A DNA stretch of 64,000 nucleotides, taken from contig NZ_CP095074.1 in NCBI RefSeq assembly GCF_022919835.1, forward strand, positions 4,380,001 to 4,444,000, given 5' to 3'. The notes below the pieces were generated by a model that saw only the letters and a list, made by a program, of their open reading frames with translations, searched no databases and was not told the DNA's origin. Below are positions 16,452 through 25,249 of the stretch, in pieces. Position 1 is the stretch's first letter, and each line of letters opens with the position of its first letter. This DNA comes from Halobacillus shinanisalinarum. Lineage in GTDB: Bacteria > Bacillota > Bacilli > Bacillales > Halobacillaceae. The position numbers and the translations under genes are program-made.

Positions 16452-16997
16452 TTATTGAGTTAAACTGATTTCATCAAAGGGGTATATAATCAGTTCTGTT
16501 CTGCCGATAATTTCCCCTTCCTTAATAAATCCAAGTCCATTACGGCTGTCTTTACTGATTGAACGATTATCCCCCATTACGAAATAAGTGCCATCCGGAA
16601 CCTTAACAGGGCCGAAATCTCTTGTCCCCCTAATTGCTTCTTCACTTAAAAAGTTCTGTTCTTTCTTTTGACCGTCAATATATAACTGATGGTTTCGAAC
16701 TTCTATTGTATCGCTTGGTTTTCCTATGACCCTTTTTACATAATTCTTCATAGGTCGTTCAATAATTACAACATCTCCATAGGTAGGCTCATCAACGAAA
16801 TAAATAATTTTATTAAACATTACTCGTTCACCGCTCTCAAGGGTAGGGTCCATACTGGAACCTTCAACGATGGAAGTGGCGAAAAAGAAAGTACGTAAAA
16901 TAAAGGCTAGGACAACAGCGATCGCTATCGCCTTAATCCATTCCACCCATTCTTTCTTAGCTTGCTCAGACAATCTGAATCTTCCTCTCTTATACAT
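16452..16997 (-). CDS. lepB: Signal peptidase I
   Basis: This type I signal peptidase of the Sip group cleaves signal peptides of secreted proteins on the outer face of the membrane. The 181-residue protein has one N-terminal anchor (about 22-40) and the Ser-Lys dyad: Ser48 in GSSMDPT and Lys88 in NYVKRVIG. It also has the family box GDNRSISKDSR near 142-152. The length is normal for Bacillus SipS/SipT (about 185). ATG 16997 follows a weak upstream site; no other start suits the anchor. It stands alone. Confidence 0.95.
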   Translation of the reverse strand: MYKRGRFRLSEQAKKEWVEWIKAIAIAVVLAFILRTFFFATSIVEGSSMDPTLESGERVMFNKIIYFVDEPTYGDVVIIERPMKNYVKRVIGKPSDTIEVRNHQLYIDGQKKEQNFLSEEAIRGTRDFGPVKVPDGTYFVMGDNRSISKDSRNGLGFIKEGEIIGRTELIIYPFDEISLTQ

Positions 16998-17192
16998 GCT
17001 CGGGACAACTTTAGTTTATCACAAGGGTACAAAAATGAAACAATGATAGAAACTGTAATCAAATCTTAATATGATAAGTGCTAAAATCTGAAAAATTTGT
17101 GAATGTTTTGATTTTATTCTTTTTCCACTTTGGGGGTGGGATAGAGTATGGTAAAATATAGTTTATATTCGCATACGCTAGGAGGTACGATG

Positions 17193-17357
17193 ATGAAAGT
17201 AGATCAGCAAGATCAACTCACATTAAGGATAGAACGGTTACGTAAGCGTATGACAGAGACTGCTATAAAAGAAGGATTTTCAAGTGCTAAATCGGTGCGA
17301 ATGAGTCAGGAATTAGATCATCTACTTAACCAAATACAACAAAAAAAAGATGCATAA
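17193..17357 (+). CDS. Spo0E-family aspartyl-phosphate phosphatase
   Basis: The 54-residue helical-hairpin protein carries RMSQELDHLLN, which is the SxxxD signature (SQELD) of Spo0E, YisI and YnzD. These dephosphorylate Spo0A~P and delay sporulation. ATG 17193 is 7 bases after GGAGG (17181-17185). A terminator follows at once. It supports an endospore former. Which of the several paralogues it is cannot be told. Confidence 0.9.
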   Translation: MKVDQQDQLTLRIERLRKRMTETAIKEGFSSAKSVRMSQELDHLLNQIQQKKDA

Positions 17358-17388
17358 GAAAAGAGCGAAAATGATTTCGCTCTTTTTT
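17358..17388. terminator. Bidirectional terminator between the Spo0E-like gene and patA
   Basis: AAAGAGCGAAA pairs with TTTCGCTCTTT over a 4-base loop, with T-runs on both strands. Confidence 0.85.
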
Positions 17389-18535
17389 ACGTTAAGAATT
17401 CCTCTAGGCGAGCCATTCCTTTCTGCAGCGTGTCCATACTGTAAGCATAGGAGAGCCTCATATACCCATTTCCATATTTGGAAAAAGCATCTCCCGGTAC
17501 GAGGGCAACACCCGCTTCTTCAACAAGCTGTACCGCTTTATCAAAGGAAGACATATCCCCAAGTGGGAATTTAGGAAAGATGTAAAACGCTCCATCTGGA
17601 ACTTGATAGCTTAGCCCCATTTTATCAAGACGTTCCATGACATAGGATCTTCTCTGATCATATTCTCTTTTCATATGAATGGGGTCGGATTTGCCATTGT
17701 CTATTGCTTCTAAAGCTGCGTATTGACTAATGGATGTGGCACACGAGACATTATATTGATGTACTTTGAGAATATGCGCAGCTAACCATGCAGGAGCTAA
17801 TAAGTAGCCGATTCTAAAACCAGTCATAGAGTGTGATTTAGATACGCCGTTTATAACAATAACTTGGTCGCGTATCTCGGGAAAGACAGCGATAGAAGTG
17901 TGGTCTTTACCATAAGTAAGTTCACTATAAATTTCATCAGCAATCATAAATAGGTTATGTTTTTTGATAACAGCTGCAATTTCTTTCAACTCTTCTTTAG
18001 ATAAGGACACTCCTGTAGGGTTTGATGGGTATGGCAGAATGAGACATTTTGTCTTTGGTGTTATTGCTTGCTCGAGTAATTCGGCAGTAAGTTTGAACCC
18101 GTGCTGTCTTGTGTCTATGTGTTTAGCTGAAGCCCCTGCTAACTTGATAAGGGGTTCATAACCAGGATAAACTGGGCCAGGTAAAAGAACTTCATCGTCT
18201 TTTTGCAAAATAGTCCGTAGTGTAATATCGATCGCCTGTGAGGCCCCAATGGTAACAATAACTTCATCCTTAGCATTGTAAGATAATTGGTAGCGTTGGT
18301 CAACGTGCCGACTGATCGCTTCTCGAAGCTGAAGCAGCCCGGCGTTGTGGGTATAATTCGTATGATTGTCATGAATTGCTTGAATTGCAGCATCCTTCAC
18401 ATGTTCCGGTGTTCTAATGTCAGGCTGCCCGATGGTTAAAGAAACCACGTCATCATAGTGACTGACCATATTAAAGAATTGTCGAATACCGGATATTTGA
18501 ATGGTTGATAGGTTTTTATTAATTAAATGTTCCAT
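17387..18535 (-). CDS. patA: PLP-dependent aminotransferase PatA
   Basis: This fold-type I aminotransferase of 382 residues has PLP Lys233 in VSKSHSMTGFRIG, Asp200 in MIADEIYSEL, Asn172 in YPSNPTG and Arg in YMRLSYA. In B. subtilis, PatA is the N-acetyl-L,L-diaminopimelate aminotransferase of lysine and cell-wall synthesis. The partners dapH and dapL are in this window (28627, 29406). The order patA then cheV and ykyB also matches B. subtilis, which strengthens the call. ATG 18535 follows TTGGAGGATG. Confidence 0.9.
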   Translation of the reverse strand: MEHLINKNLSTIQISGIRQFFNMVSHYDDVVSLTIGQPDIRTPEHVKDAAIQAIHDNHTNYTHNAGLLQLREAISRHVDQRYQLSYNAKDEVIVTIGASQAIDITLRTILQKDDEVLLPGPVYPGYEPLIKLAGASAKHIDTRQHGFKLTAELLEQAITPKTKCLILPYPSNPTGVSLSKEELKEIAAVIKKHNLFMIADEIYSELTYGKDHTSIAVFPEIRDQVIVINGVSKSHSMTGFRIGYLLAPAWLAAHILKVHQYNVSCATSISQYAALEAIDNGKSDPIHMKREYDQRRSYVMERLDKMGLSYQVPDGAFYIFPKFPLGDMSSFDKAVQLVEEAGVALVPGDAFSKYGNGYMRLSYAYSMDTLQKGMARLEEFLT

Positions 18536-18603
18536 TAGTCATCCTCCAATTAAAATGTTAACAAAATGTTCAAACAATTTAGATTTATCCCTTTTTTTAT
18601 TTG

Positions 18604-18618
18604 TTATAATGAATATGT
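18604..18618 (+). promoter_or_regulatory. Minus-10 box and weak Fur-like site before the FbpB-like gene
   Basis: TATAAT lies at 18605-18610. The 15 bases TTATAATGAATATGT overlapping it match the Fur box TGATAATnATTATCA at 10 of 14 fixed positions. I see no clear -35 box. Confidence 0.3.
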
Positions 18619-18649
18619 ACCATGTAAATGCGAGAAAGGAGTTTGAGTC

Positions 18650-18796
18650 ATGAGGCCAAATCGAATCTCTTTTGAAGAGCTAGTGAACCAAAATAAGGAA
18701 CGGCTCTTGAATGATCAGCAAGCTTTAGAAAAAATCGACAAACAAATTGATGAGAAAAGAGCAAAAACGATAGATAAAACTAAAATTGTAAATTGA
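18650..18796 (+). CDS. FbpB-family small basic protein
   Basis: ATG 18650 follows GAAAGGAG. The 48-residue product contains SFEELVNQNKERLLNDQQ near its start, the FbpB-family core (SFEELVxENKxxLLxD). It is followed by a coiled, basic tail. In B. subtilis FbpB is Fur-controlled and helps the small RNA FsrA in iron sparing. There is a weak Fur-like box over the -10 element, and a terminator at 18812-18846. It could also be one of the broader small-basic-protein relatives. Confidence 0.8.
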   Translation: MRPNRISFEELVNQNKERLLNDQQALEKIDKQIDEKRAKTIDKTKIVN

Positions 18797-18811
18797 TCAT
18801 ATCATAGAGTA

Positions 18812-18846
18812 AAAGCAGCCGCATAGCGTGGCTGCTTTCCTTTTTT
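18812..18846 (+). terminator. Terminator of the FbpB-like gene
   Basis: AAAGCAGCC pairs with GGCTGCTTT over a 9-base loop, followed by TTTTTT. Confidence 0.85.
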
Positions 18847-19037
18847 ATGTGAGAAAATCTTTCAAGTGGCTTTCAAGGACTTAAGACTTTTTGATTACAA
18901 TCAGAAACTAGTTCAACTACCCTCCATTATGTGGAAATAATTAGCACACTACCTAAGGGAAGATGGTTCGGTTTACTTCAAAGAGAGGTAAATGAGCGTT
19001 ATAATTTCACTATAGAAAAAAGGGGGGGAGACTGTTT

Positions 19038-19889
19038 GTGAATCAAACTGGTTTAGTATTAGAAGGAGGAGGAATGCGGGGAGCTTATACAGCAGGGGTG
19101 TTGGATTTCTTCCTTGATGAAGACATTCATTTCCCTTACGTTGTTGGAGCTTCAGCGGGAGCTTGTAACGGGAGTTCTTATGTGGCCGCCCAGCGTGGAA
19201 GGAATTATGAAGTGATGGTTGAATACGGGAATCATCCTGAGTACATATCTTATAAGCGTATGTTTACCGATCGTCAATTGTTTGGTATGGACTTTATTTT
19301 TGATAAACTTCCTAATCATCTTGTTCCCTTTGATTATGATGCATTTTTATCGAGAGCGACAGAGTTTGTTGTAGGGACAACCAATATGCGAACGGGAGAG
19401 CCGCAATTCTTCAATCATTTTCCTGATCGGACAAGCTTACTTCAAGTGATGCGGGCGTCAAGTTCATTGCCGTTAATTGCACCTAGTATATCGTATTTGG
19501 GAGAAGACTTAATGGACGGGGGTATAGCCGATCCGATTCCATTGCAGCATTCAATTGATTCAGGTAATCGTAAACATGTGGTTGTGTTGACGCGTAATGA
19601 CGGCTATATCAAAAATAAAATGAAACTGAACTGGTATTTTAATCGTAAGTACAAAAGCTTTCCGAGGTTTGCTCAAGCTTTAAGAAATCGCCATCAAAAG
19701 TACAACCAAACCATATCAAAAATTAAAAGGATGGAAGAGAACCAGCAAGTTTCCGTTTTACGCCCTTTACGTCCTTTGCGCGTTAGCCGATTAGAGAAAA
19801 ATAGGGATCGCTTGCATCAATTATATATGCAAGGCTATCAAGAAGCAGAGCAGCAAAGTGATGAATTAGCCAAATTCGTTCAAAGTTAA
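19038..19889 (+). CDS. Patatin-like phospholipase family protein
   Basis: The 283-residue protein has the patatin Ser-Asp dyad: oxyanion loop EGGGMRGAY at 9-17, nucleophile Ser39 in VGASAG, and Asp in MDGGIADPIP near 160. The C-terminal part (about 200-283) is highly basic with SRLEKNRDR, like the tail of the YjjU/RssA-type bacterial members. It is probably a cytoplasmic or membrane-associated lipid hydrolase; no signal peptide. GTG 19038 follows GGGGGGAG. The stop overlaps the ribosome binding region of the AlkD-like gene 11 bp downstream, so the two are co-transcribed. Confidence 0.9.
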   Translation: MNQTGLVLEGGGMRGAYTAGVLDFFLDEDIHFPYVVGASAGACNGSSYVAAQRGRNYEVMVEYGNHPEYISYKRMFTDRQLFGMDFIFDKLPNHLVPFDYDAFLSRATEFVVGTTNMRTGEPQFFNHFPDRTSLLQVMRASSSLPLIAPSISYLGEDLMDGGIADPIPLQHSIDSGNRKHVVVLTRNDGYIKNKMKLNWYFNRKYKSFPRFAQALRNRHQKYNQTISKIKRMEENQQVSVLRPLRPLRVSRLEKNRDRLHQLYMQGYQEAEQQSDELAKFVQS

Positions 19890-19900
19890 TGGAGGTAGGC

Positions 19901-20599
19901 ATGAATCGTAGTGGTATTATAAAAGACTCGATTGTAAAAGAATTAAGTGCAAACAGAGATACTACGCAGAATGAAGCGATGGAAAAATACATGAAAAACA
20001 AATTTCCCTTTTATGGAATCAAAACGCCTGACCGCTCAAAGCTAGTGAAGCAATGGTTAAAGTCATTTACGCCTATGGTATTTTCAGAGCGTGCAGAAGC
20101 GGCTAATTTACTTTTTCAAGAAGAGGAAAGAGAGTGCCATTATGCGGCACTAGCATTGTTAGATATAGAGTCCAAACAACCACCTGAGGAAGCTATTGAT
20201 GTATATAAAGAGTTACTAACTACTAAGCCGTGGTGGGATACCGTAGATTCAATCTCTTCAAACCTATGTGGCAGGTACCTACTTCATTATAATAAAAAAT
20301 TGCAGCAGATCACTGTAGATTGGTCAAACTCCGATCACATGTGGGTGCGAAGAGCAAGTTTGCTCAATCAGTTGTCGTTTAAAGAGAAGACAAATGAACA
20401 ACTGTTATTTCCGGCGATTGGGAAATTGAAGCATGAGAAGGAATTTTTTATCGAAAAAGCGATTGGCTGGAGTTTACGGGAGTATAGTAAAACGGCGCCC
20501 CAAGCTGTGATATCGTTCATAGAATCTACGGAATTAAGGCCGCTTAGTAAAAGAGAAGGATTAAAATGGATGAAAAATAAAGGGATCTATCCTGCCTGA
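19901..20599 (+). CDS. AlkD-like DNA alkylation repair protein
   Basis: The 232-residue all-helical protein shows the HEAT-like repeats of the AlkD family: KFPFYGIKTPDRSKLVKQW, WWDTVDSISSNLCGRYL (the WDxVD motif of AlkC/AlkD DNA glycosylases), and WVRRASLLNQLSFK. AlkD excises 3- and 7-alkylated purines without base flipping. ATG 19901 follows GGAGG directly after the patatin stop. Co-transcription with a lipase gene has no obvious functional meaning. Enzymatic role is known for the family only. Confidence 0.88.
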   Translation: MNRSGIIKDSIVKELSANRDTTQNEAMEKYMKNKFPFYGIKTPDRSKLVKQWLKSFTPMVFSERAEAANLLFQEEERECHYAALALLDIESKQPPEEAIDVYKELLTTKPWWDTVDSISSNLCGRYLLHYNKKLQQITVDWSNSDHMWVRRASLLNQLSFKEKTNEQLLFPAIGKLKHEKEFFIEKAIGWSLREYSKTAPQAVISFIESTELRPLSKREGLKWMKNKGIYPA

Positions 20600-20662
20600 A
20601 AAGTATAGAATGGAAAATCATCGATCATAATGGGAGTAAACAGTGAAAGTGAGGGATCCTCT

Positions 20663-21064
20663 ATGAATCAATGGTTTAATGTTTCCTTCCTTGATCGGGT
20701 GATTCAGTGGCTGGATCAAGATATCCTGCAAATATTTGGATTGAACGGGTTACACATTCAATTTGTGCTCGTCTTTCTGCTAATAGCTAGTATCATGTTT
20801 GTAATGAAGCCTATAATGGAGTGGCTGCTTGTCAAGCAATGGTTCACCTTGCTTGGTTATAGTATTAGTTCTATATTGGCCATTACTTTTTTACAAATGG
20901 TGGATCGTTATGCTATGGGAACAGAATCTACATTCCTACCTTCCTACTATTGGTCGATCAGCTTGCTTGCGATAAGCAGTTACGGCGCCGTCCGTGTTTT
21001 AACCGGCATAGGAAGAATGGTCATGACGAGGGTGAAAATTCGCTCAAAGAAACGGGTAGCCTAA
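20663..21064 (+). CDS. Membrane protein of unknown function
   Basis: The 133-residue protein has three to four hydrophobic segments (IQFVLVFLLIASIMFVM, FTLLGYSISSILAITFL, YWSISLLAISSYGAVRVL) and a basic C-terminus (RSKKRVA). ATG 20663 follows GTGAGGG; an upstream frame from 20630 has no ribosome binding site. No family is recognised. It lies between the AlkD-like gene and cheV on the same strand and could be co-transcribed with AlkD. Confidence 0.7.
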   Translation: MNQWFNVSFLDRVIQWLDQDILQIFGLNGLHIQFVLVFLLIASIMFVMKPIMEWLLVKQWFTLLGYSISSILAITFLQMVDRYAMGTESTFLPSYYWSISLLAISSYGAVRVLTGIGRMVMTRVKIRSKKRVA

Positions 21065-21163
21065 GTATAATGTGACAAAACACCCCAAACTTTTGTACTA
21101 TCATTCTGTGGATTGTGGTATGGTTTAAGTGAAGAATGATTATAGAGAGGGTTGAAGTATGGG

Positions 21164-22069
21164 ATGGAGAAGGATCGAGGGGTTTTACTGGAAAGTGGTA
21201 CGAATGAGCTTGAGATAGTTGAATTCGGTATCGGTGAAAACCGTTTTGGGATTAATGTAATTAAGGTAAAGGAAATTTTAAACCCTGTACCTGTAACAAA
21301 AATTCCTCATTCACACCCAGCGGTTGAAGGTATTGTCGATATTCGGAGAGATATTGTTCCTGTCGTTGATGTAGCACATGCATTGGGGTTTCAAGCTTCT
21401 ACAAATCCTAAACAAGACAAATTTATTTTGACGGAGTTTAATCAGACTAAAGTTGTGTTCCACGTACATACAGTAACACAAATTCACCGTATTTCCTGGG
21501 AATCCATTGAAAAACCAGGGAAGATGTATCAAGGACTAGAATCCGGAATTACAGGTGTTATTAAAAAAGATGACGATGTGCTACTCCTGCTTGACTTTGA
21601 AAAGATCGTCTCAGATATATGTCCAGAATCAGGTTTGAACAAGGGAGACATCCATATCCTTGGTAAACGGGAGCGTTCGAATAAGAAAATTTTAGTGGTA
21701 GAAGATTCGGGTTTATTACGTGGCTTGTTACAAGAAACATTGGAGGAAGCGGGCTATATTCATACCGTGTTTTGTGAAGACGGCAAGGATGCTCATGATC
21801 ATCTTCAAGCTATAGTTGCTGGAGGCAGGGAAGTTGCTGAAGAGTACCAGTTGGTGATTACAGATGTTGAAATGCCCAGGATGGACGGTCACCATTTAAC
21901 GAAGTTAATAAAGGAAGATAAGAAACTCAGCATTTTACCTGTGATTATCTTTTCTTCACTAATAACCGAAGACCTTAGACATAAAGGTGAAAAGGTTGGA
22001 GCTGATGCTCAAATTTCAAAGCCAGAAATTGTTGAACTTATTCAGTTTATCGATCAGCATAGTCTTTGA
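21164..22069 (+). CDS. cheV: Chemotaxis coupling protein CheV
   Basis: CheV couples chemoreceptors to the CheA kinase and mediates adaptation. The 301-residue protein has a CheW-like domain (about 15-160, with VDIRRDIVPVVDV) and a receiver domain (about 175-301) with acidic ED at the start, phospho-acceptor Asp234 in VITDVEMPRMDG, and Lys in QISKPE. ATG 21164 was chosen because it gives the SGTNELEIV head at the family position; a TTG at 21152 is possible but has no separate site. The position next to patA and ykyB matches B. subtilis. No flagellar genes are in the window. Confidence 0.93.
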   Translation: MEKDRGVLLESGTNELEIVEFGIGENRFGINVIKVKEILNPVPVTKIPHSHPAVEGIVDIRRDIVPVVDVAHALGFQASTNPKQDKFILTEFNQTKVVFHVHTVTQIHRISWESIEKPGKMYQGLESGITGVIKKDDDVLLLLDFEKIVSDICPESGLNKGDIHILGKRERSNKKILVVEDSGLLRGLLQETLEEAGYIHTVFCEDGKDAHDHLQAIVAGGREVAEEYQLVITDVEMPRMDGHHLTKLIKEDKKLSILPVIIFSSLITEDLRHKGEKVGADAQISKPEIVELIQFIDQHSL

Positions 22070-22098
22070 AAAAAGCCGCTCTTAAGAGCGGCTTTTTT
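22069..22098. terminator. Perfect bidirectional terminator shared by cheV and the convergent small gene
   Basis: AAAAAAGCCGCTCTT is followed directly by its full complement. The TAA stop of the minus-strand gene lies inside the hairpin. Confidence 0.9.
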
Positions 22099-22303
22099 CA
22101 TTTTCGACTTTTTCAAATAAGACATCGTGCCAATCATACGCTTGTTTCGTAATCTTTAAAGGGTCTGAACTTGTCGGGTGTGAGTCGCGGATAATATTTT
22201 TTTCATGTTCCGTTAAATGTTCAAATGAAGATCTTAATTCAGTTGAATACTCTACATACTTATTCAACTGATACAAGAAGTCATCCAGTGGATTCATTGT
22301 CAT
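22082..22303 (-). CDS. Small hypothetical protein
   Basis: The ATG at 22303 follows GGAGGGGTG with good spacing and gives a 73-residue acidic, helical protein (MTMNPLDDFLYQLNKYVEYS at the start). It has no membrane helix. The stop codon sits in the hairpin shared with cheV. A strong ribosome binding site and a compact layout argue that it is expressed. I do not recognise a family. Confidence 0.65.
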   Translation of the reverse strand: MTMNPLDDFLYQLNKYVEYSTELRSSFEHLTEHEKNIIRDSHPTSSDPLKITKQAYDWHDVLFEKVENEKSRS

Positions 22304-22399
22304 TCTATCACCCCTCCTGTTAAAGGTTATTCCTTTTTTTCAAAGAGTCAAAACATGAAAAACAGAGAAGCCGGTCATTTTATCGGCCTCTTTGTTTAA

Positions 22400-22867
22400 T
22401 TAGCGCTTTGGACGCTGGTTCCAGGGAGTGATATGTTGTTGTCCCAACATGGACGAATTGGAGCGGTATGAAAGCGAGTGAGAAGCGGGGGACTTACGTT
22501 GGTCCCATCCTAGATATTTGTAAAGTGTCCGTTTGGCTTTGGCCAGAGATAGTTTCGGTTTGGGGTTTCGATATGAGTGATCAATCTTTCCTAAGTGTTT
22601 CAATTGGTTAAAATCCTTCTTTTCAGCAGGGATATGAAAATAGTAACCGCCAACTTCAATCAGAAGTGTAGAATGTTGCTTGCTAAGTTTAGGATGATCA
22701 GAAAAATGCAGACCGATTTTTTTTGCTTTACGTTCTTGAAGTAATTTAGTGATCGTGGACTTTTTAATTTCATATAAGTGCTTGGGCTCTGGAGCTGTTT
22801 TCGCATGTCGGTTAACAATAAACAGTGATTCGGCGAGTTCTCGAGACGATGACTGATTTTCTCTCAT
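22400..22867 (-). CDS. ykyB: YkyB-like protein
   Basis: The 155-residue basic protein has SLFIVNRHAKTAPEPKHLYE near the start and IGLHFSDHPKLSKQHSTLL in the middle. Both match my memory of the B. subtilis YkyB family, a Bacillaceae-specific protein of unknown function. Gene order supports it: patA-cheV-ykyB in B. subtilis and patA, cheV, this gene here. There is a His-rich middle and a Lys/Arg-rich C-terminus, but no enzyme motif. Confidence 0.85.
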   Translation of the reverse strand: MRENQSSSRELAESLFIVNRHAKTAPEPKHLYEIKKSTITKLLQERKAKKIGLHFSDHPKLSKQHSTLLIEVGGYYFHIPAEKKDFNQLKHLGKIDHSYRNPKPKLSLAKAKRTLYKYLGWDQRKSPASHSLSYRSNSSMLGQQHITPWNQRPKR

Positions 22868-22941
22868 ACGGGTTCTCCTTTCACGTAGTCATTCTATCGT
22901 ATGATAATTAACAAAAATTTGCAAAAGCAATTCGCTCATAC

Positions 22942-23514
22942 CTACATTAATTTTTTTAAATCTGAAATGATTTGATCCATTTCTGCTGCTTTAGTTCCGT
23001 TATAACGCTTGATTACGTCACCTTCAGGGGTGACTAAATAAAAGCTTGTACCATGTGCCACTTGGTTTGAGCCTTCCATTTTGGAAAGAGGGGATTGGAA
23101 CGATTTGATTGACAATTCTTTAACTTCCTCAAACGTATATCCCGTTAGGAAACTCCACTGCTCATAATCAGGTTGATAAGCATCAGCAAATTCTTTTAGC
23201 TTCTTTTTTGTGTCTTGTTTAGGATCAACGGAAAAGGAGACAAGTTCAACACCATCCATATTTTCTTCCTTTAATTGCTGTTGGAGGCGAGACATATTTC
23301 CTGTCATTGGCGGACAAACGGTTTCACAACTGGTGAAAATAAAGTCAGCTACCCAATACCCCCCTTTTAAATCCTCTGGCAAATTCACTTTTTCACCGCT
23401 CTGTGTTGTAGCTGTAAATTCTTCTATTTGGCGCGACATATTTTCTTCAATAGGAGAGCCGCAGGCTGTAAGCAACAATAATAGTAGTAAATTGACCAAT
23501 GTGAAATATTTCAT
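22942..23514 (-). CDS. SCO1/SenC copper-chaperone lipoprotein
   Basis: The protein begins MKYFTLVNLLLLLLLTACGS: a lipoprotein signal with lipobox LTAC, so it is anchored on the outer face of the membrane. The mature thioredoxin-like domain has CETVCPP (CxxxC) near residues 65-69 and the conserved His in QVAHGTSFYLV, the copper ligands of Sco proteins, which mature the CuA centre of cytochrome c oxidase. ATG 23514 follows GGAGG. B. subtilis YpmQ is the likely relative. It lies between ykyB and ykuE, so it is an insertion relative to B. subtilis order. Confidence 0.92.
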   Translation of the reverse strand: MKYFTLVNLLLLLLLTACGSPIEENMSRQIEEFTATTQSGEKVNLPEDLKGGYWVADFIFTSCETVCPPMTGNMSRLQQQLKEENMDGVELVSFSVDPKQDTKKKLKEFADAYQPDYEQWSFLTGYTFEEVKELSIKSFQSPLSKMEGSNQVAHGTSFYLVTPEGDVIKRYNGTKAAEMDQIISDLKKLM

Positions 23515-23601
23515 AATCCATCCTCCAAACACAGATAGTACTTTTATTTTAACATGTGCTTCCATTTTTGACGGACGCAAGATCATCCTGTCACAAAAAT
23601 G

Positions 23602-24459
23602 TTAAGTCTTTGTATTGAGATAAAAAACGGAATATTCGGGACGGCACATAAACCGATAAGGGAGACGAGTTGTACCAATTCCCCTATTTACATAGAGAGT
23701 TAACTGCTCACTAATCGTATGTTTTCCCTCAATATAAGTTTCTGCATATGGAGGGGTGACAAGTGCACCCAGAATGGGCAATTGAATTTGACCGCCATGA
23801 CTGTGTCCTGAAAGCTGTACATGGATTCCATGATTTTTCATCTGATCAGCCACATCAGGTTCATGAACAAGCAAAACCGTAAATGGATCTCCTTTAATCT
23901 GTTTAACCGTTGCTGTGATATCTGGTGATCCAAGCATCACGTCATCTAACCCTGCTAAGGAAAAAGAGTCTTGTCCATTATCTATCATTGCAACACTGTT
24001 CTGCAGTAGCTCAAATCCTCCGTCCTCCATGACGGCCTTCACCGTCTCTGTCCCATAGCCACCGTGGTCATGATTGCCATAAATCCAATACTTTCCGAGA
24101 GGTGCTTTCAGCTTTTGGAGCAATTGCGGAATGCTTTGATCGAATCGGTACGTATGAGGTTCGTCAACGAGGTCCCCGGTGAAGACGATCAGATCAGGCT
24201 CCTCCTGGTTAATCGTCTGTATTAATTGTTTGAACTGTTCAAGATTATAGTTAAAGCCTATATGAGTATCGGAAAATTGAACAACCTTAAAGCCGTCAAA
24301 TGATTTCGGTATTTTCTCATGTATAAGGGTATATTCCTGTCTTTGCAGCATGTGGGGCTCAATATTACGGGCGTAGTAATAGCCGCCGCCGCTCATTCCA
24401 ATTAGTCCAAGACCGCTTAGTAGGAATTTTTTTATAAAGCTGCGTCGCGTTAATCTCAT
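23602..24459 (-). CDS. ykuE: Tat-exported metallophosphoesterase YkuE
   Basis: The 285-residue protein starts MRLTRRSFIKKFLLSGLGL: a twin-arginine signal (Arg5, Arg6), and B. subtilis YkuE is a known Tat substrate bound to the wall. The metallophosphoesterase motifs are FSDTHIG, FTGDLVDE, YGNHDHGGYG, LVHEPDV and LSGHSHGGQ, which hold two metal ions. ATG 24459 follows AAAGGAC. The position in the ykuE block agrees with B. subtilis. Natural substrate unknown; a manganese-dependent phosphodiesterase is likely. Confidence 0.92.
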   Translation of the reverse strand: MRLTRRSFIKKFLLSGLGLIGMSGGGYYYARNIEPHMLQRQEYTLIHEKIPKSFDGFKVVQFSDTHIGFNYNLEQFKQLIQTINQEEPDLIVFTGDLVDEPHTYRFDQSIPQLLQKLKAPLGKYWIYGNHDHGGYGTETVKAVMEDGGFELLQNSVAMIDNGQDSFSLAGLDDVMLGSPDITATVKQIKGDPFTVLLVHEPDVADQMKNHGIHVQLSGHSHGGQIQLPILGALVTPPYAETYIEGKHTISEQLTLYVNRGIGTTRLPYRFMCRPEYSVFYLNTKT

Positions 24460-24606
24460 GATACGTGTCCTTTCATCTTAAATACTTCCGCCATTATACC
24501 ACTTTTACCCTAAAATCCTATATGAATCAATTGGATGTGAAAAAAACAAAAAAATGCATAGGAGTTGTTGTATGGGATGTTAACGAAGAGGATGGAGGAT
24601 GAAAAA

Positions 24607-25193
24607 ATGAAAGATCAAGTAATAATAGTCACAGGTGGTTCAAGTGGTAAGGGGCTGCACAGGGCCGAAAGGTTGTTGAAAAAGGAGCAAAAGTAGCGAT
24701 CACCGGCAGGAATATTGAACGTTTGAGGCAGGCAAGAGATCAAATGCCAATGGTAAAGAAGAGAACGTACTATTAATAGAAATGGATGTTCGTGAAATAG
24801 CAGATATAGAGAGAATGGTTCAACAAACGGTGGAAGCCTTTGGACGCATTGACCATTTAGTTAATAATGTAGCAGGAAATTTCATCGCCCTGCAGAAAAA
24901 CTTACTCCAAATGGCTGGAACTCTGTTATCAATATCGGGTTGAATGGGGAGCGAAATACGGGATTCGTGCGATCGCGCCCGGCCCTATCGAGCGAAGAGG
25001 AGGCGTTAACATATTATTTGAATCGGAGGTAGCCACAAAGAGGACATTACATTCAGTTCCCCTAGGCAGATTAGGTACACTCAGGGAAATCGTCGGACTA
25101 GCCAGTTTTATTTTATCAGGCGAGACAGCCTGTATGAATGGAGAAATGGTTACACTTGATGGGGGACAATGGCTCAATCAATTCCCTTTTTAA
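24607..25193 (+). pseudogene. ykuF: Decayed 2,4-dienoyl-CoA reductase gene (ykuF-like SDR)
   Basis: The head VIIVTGGSSG, the middle MDVREIADIERMVQQTVEAF followed by GRIDHLVNNVAGNF, and the tail KYGIRAIAPGPIER ... MVTLDGGQWLNQFPF are the pieces of an SDR of the YkuF/FadH type, known for the ending GGQWLNQFPF. They lie in three different frames. Between SVINIGLN (about 24930) and GAKYGIR (about 24955) some 60 residues, including the catalytic Tyr-x-x-x-Lys, are missing. With frameshifts plus an internal deletion, this gene is dead. It sits right after ykuE as in B. subtilis, but divergent. Confidence 0.85.
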
Positions 25194-25202
25194 AAAAATG
25201 AC

Positions 25203-25232
25203 AAAGCCGCTTACTTGAAATCGAGCGGCTTT
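25203..25232. terminator. Terminator after the ykuF remnant
   Basis: AAAGCCGCT pairs with AGCGGCTTT over a 12-base loop. Confidence 0.65.
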
Positions 25233-25249
25233 ATGTTCGTTTATAGATG

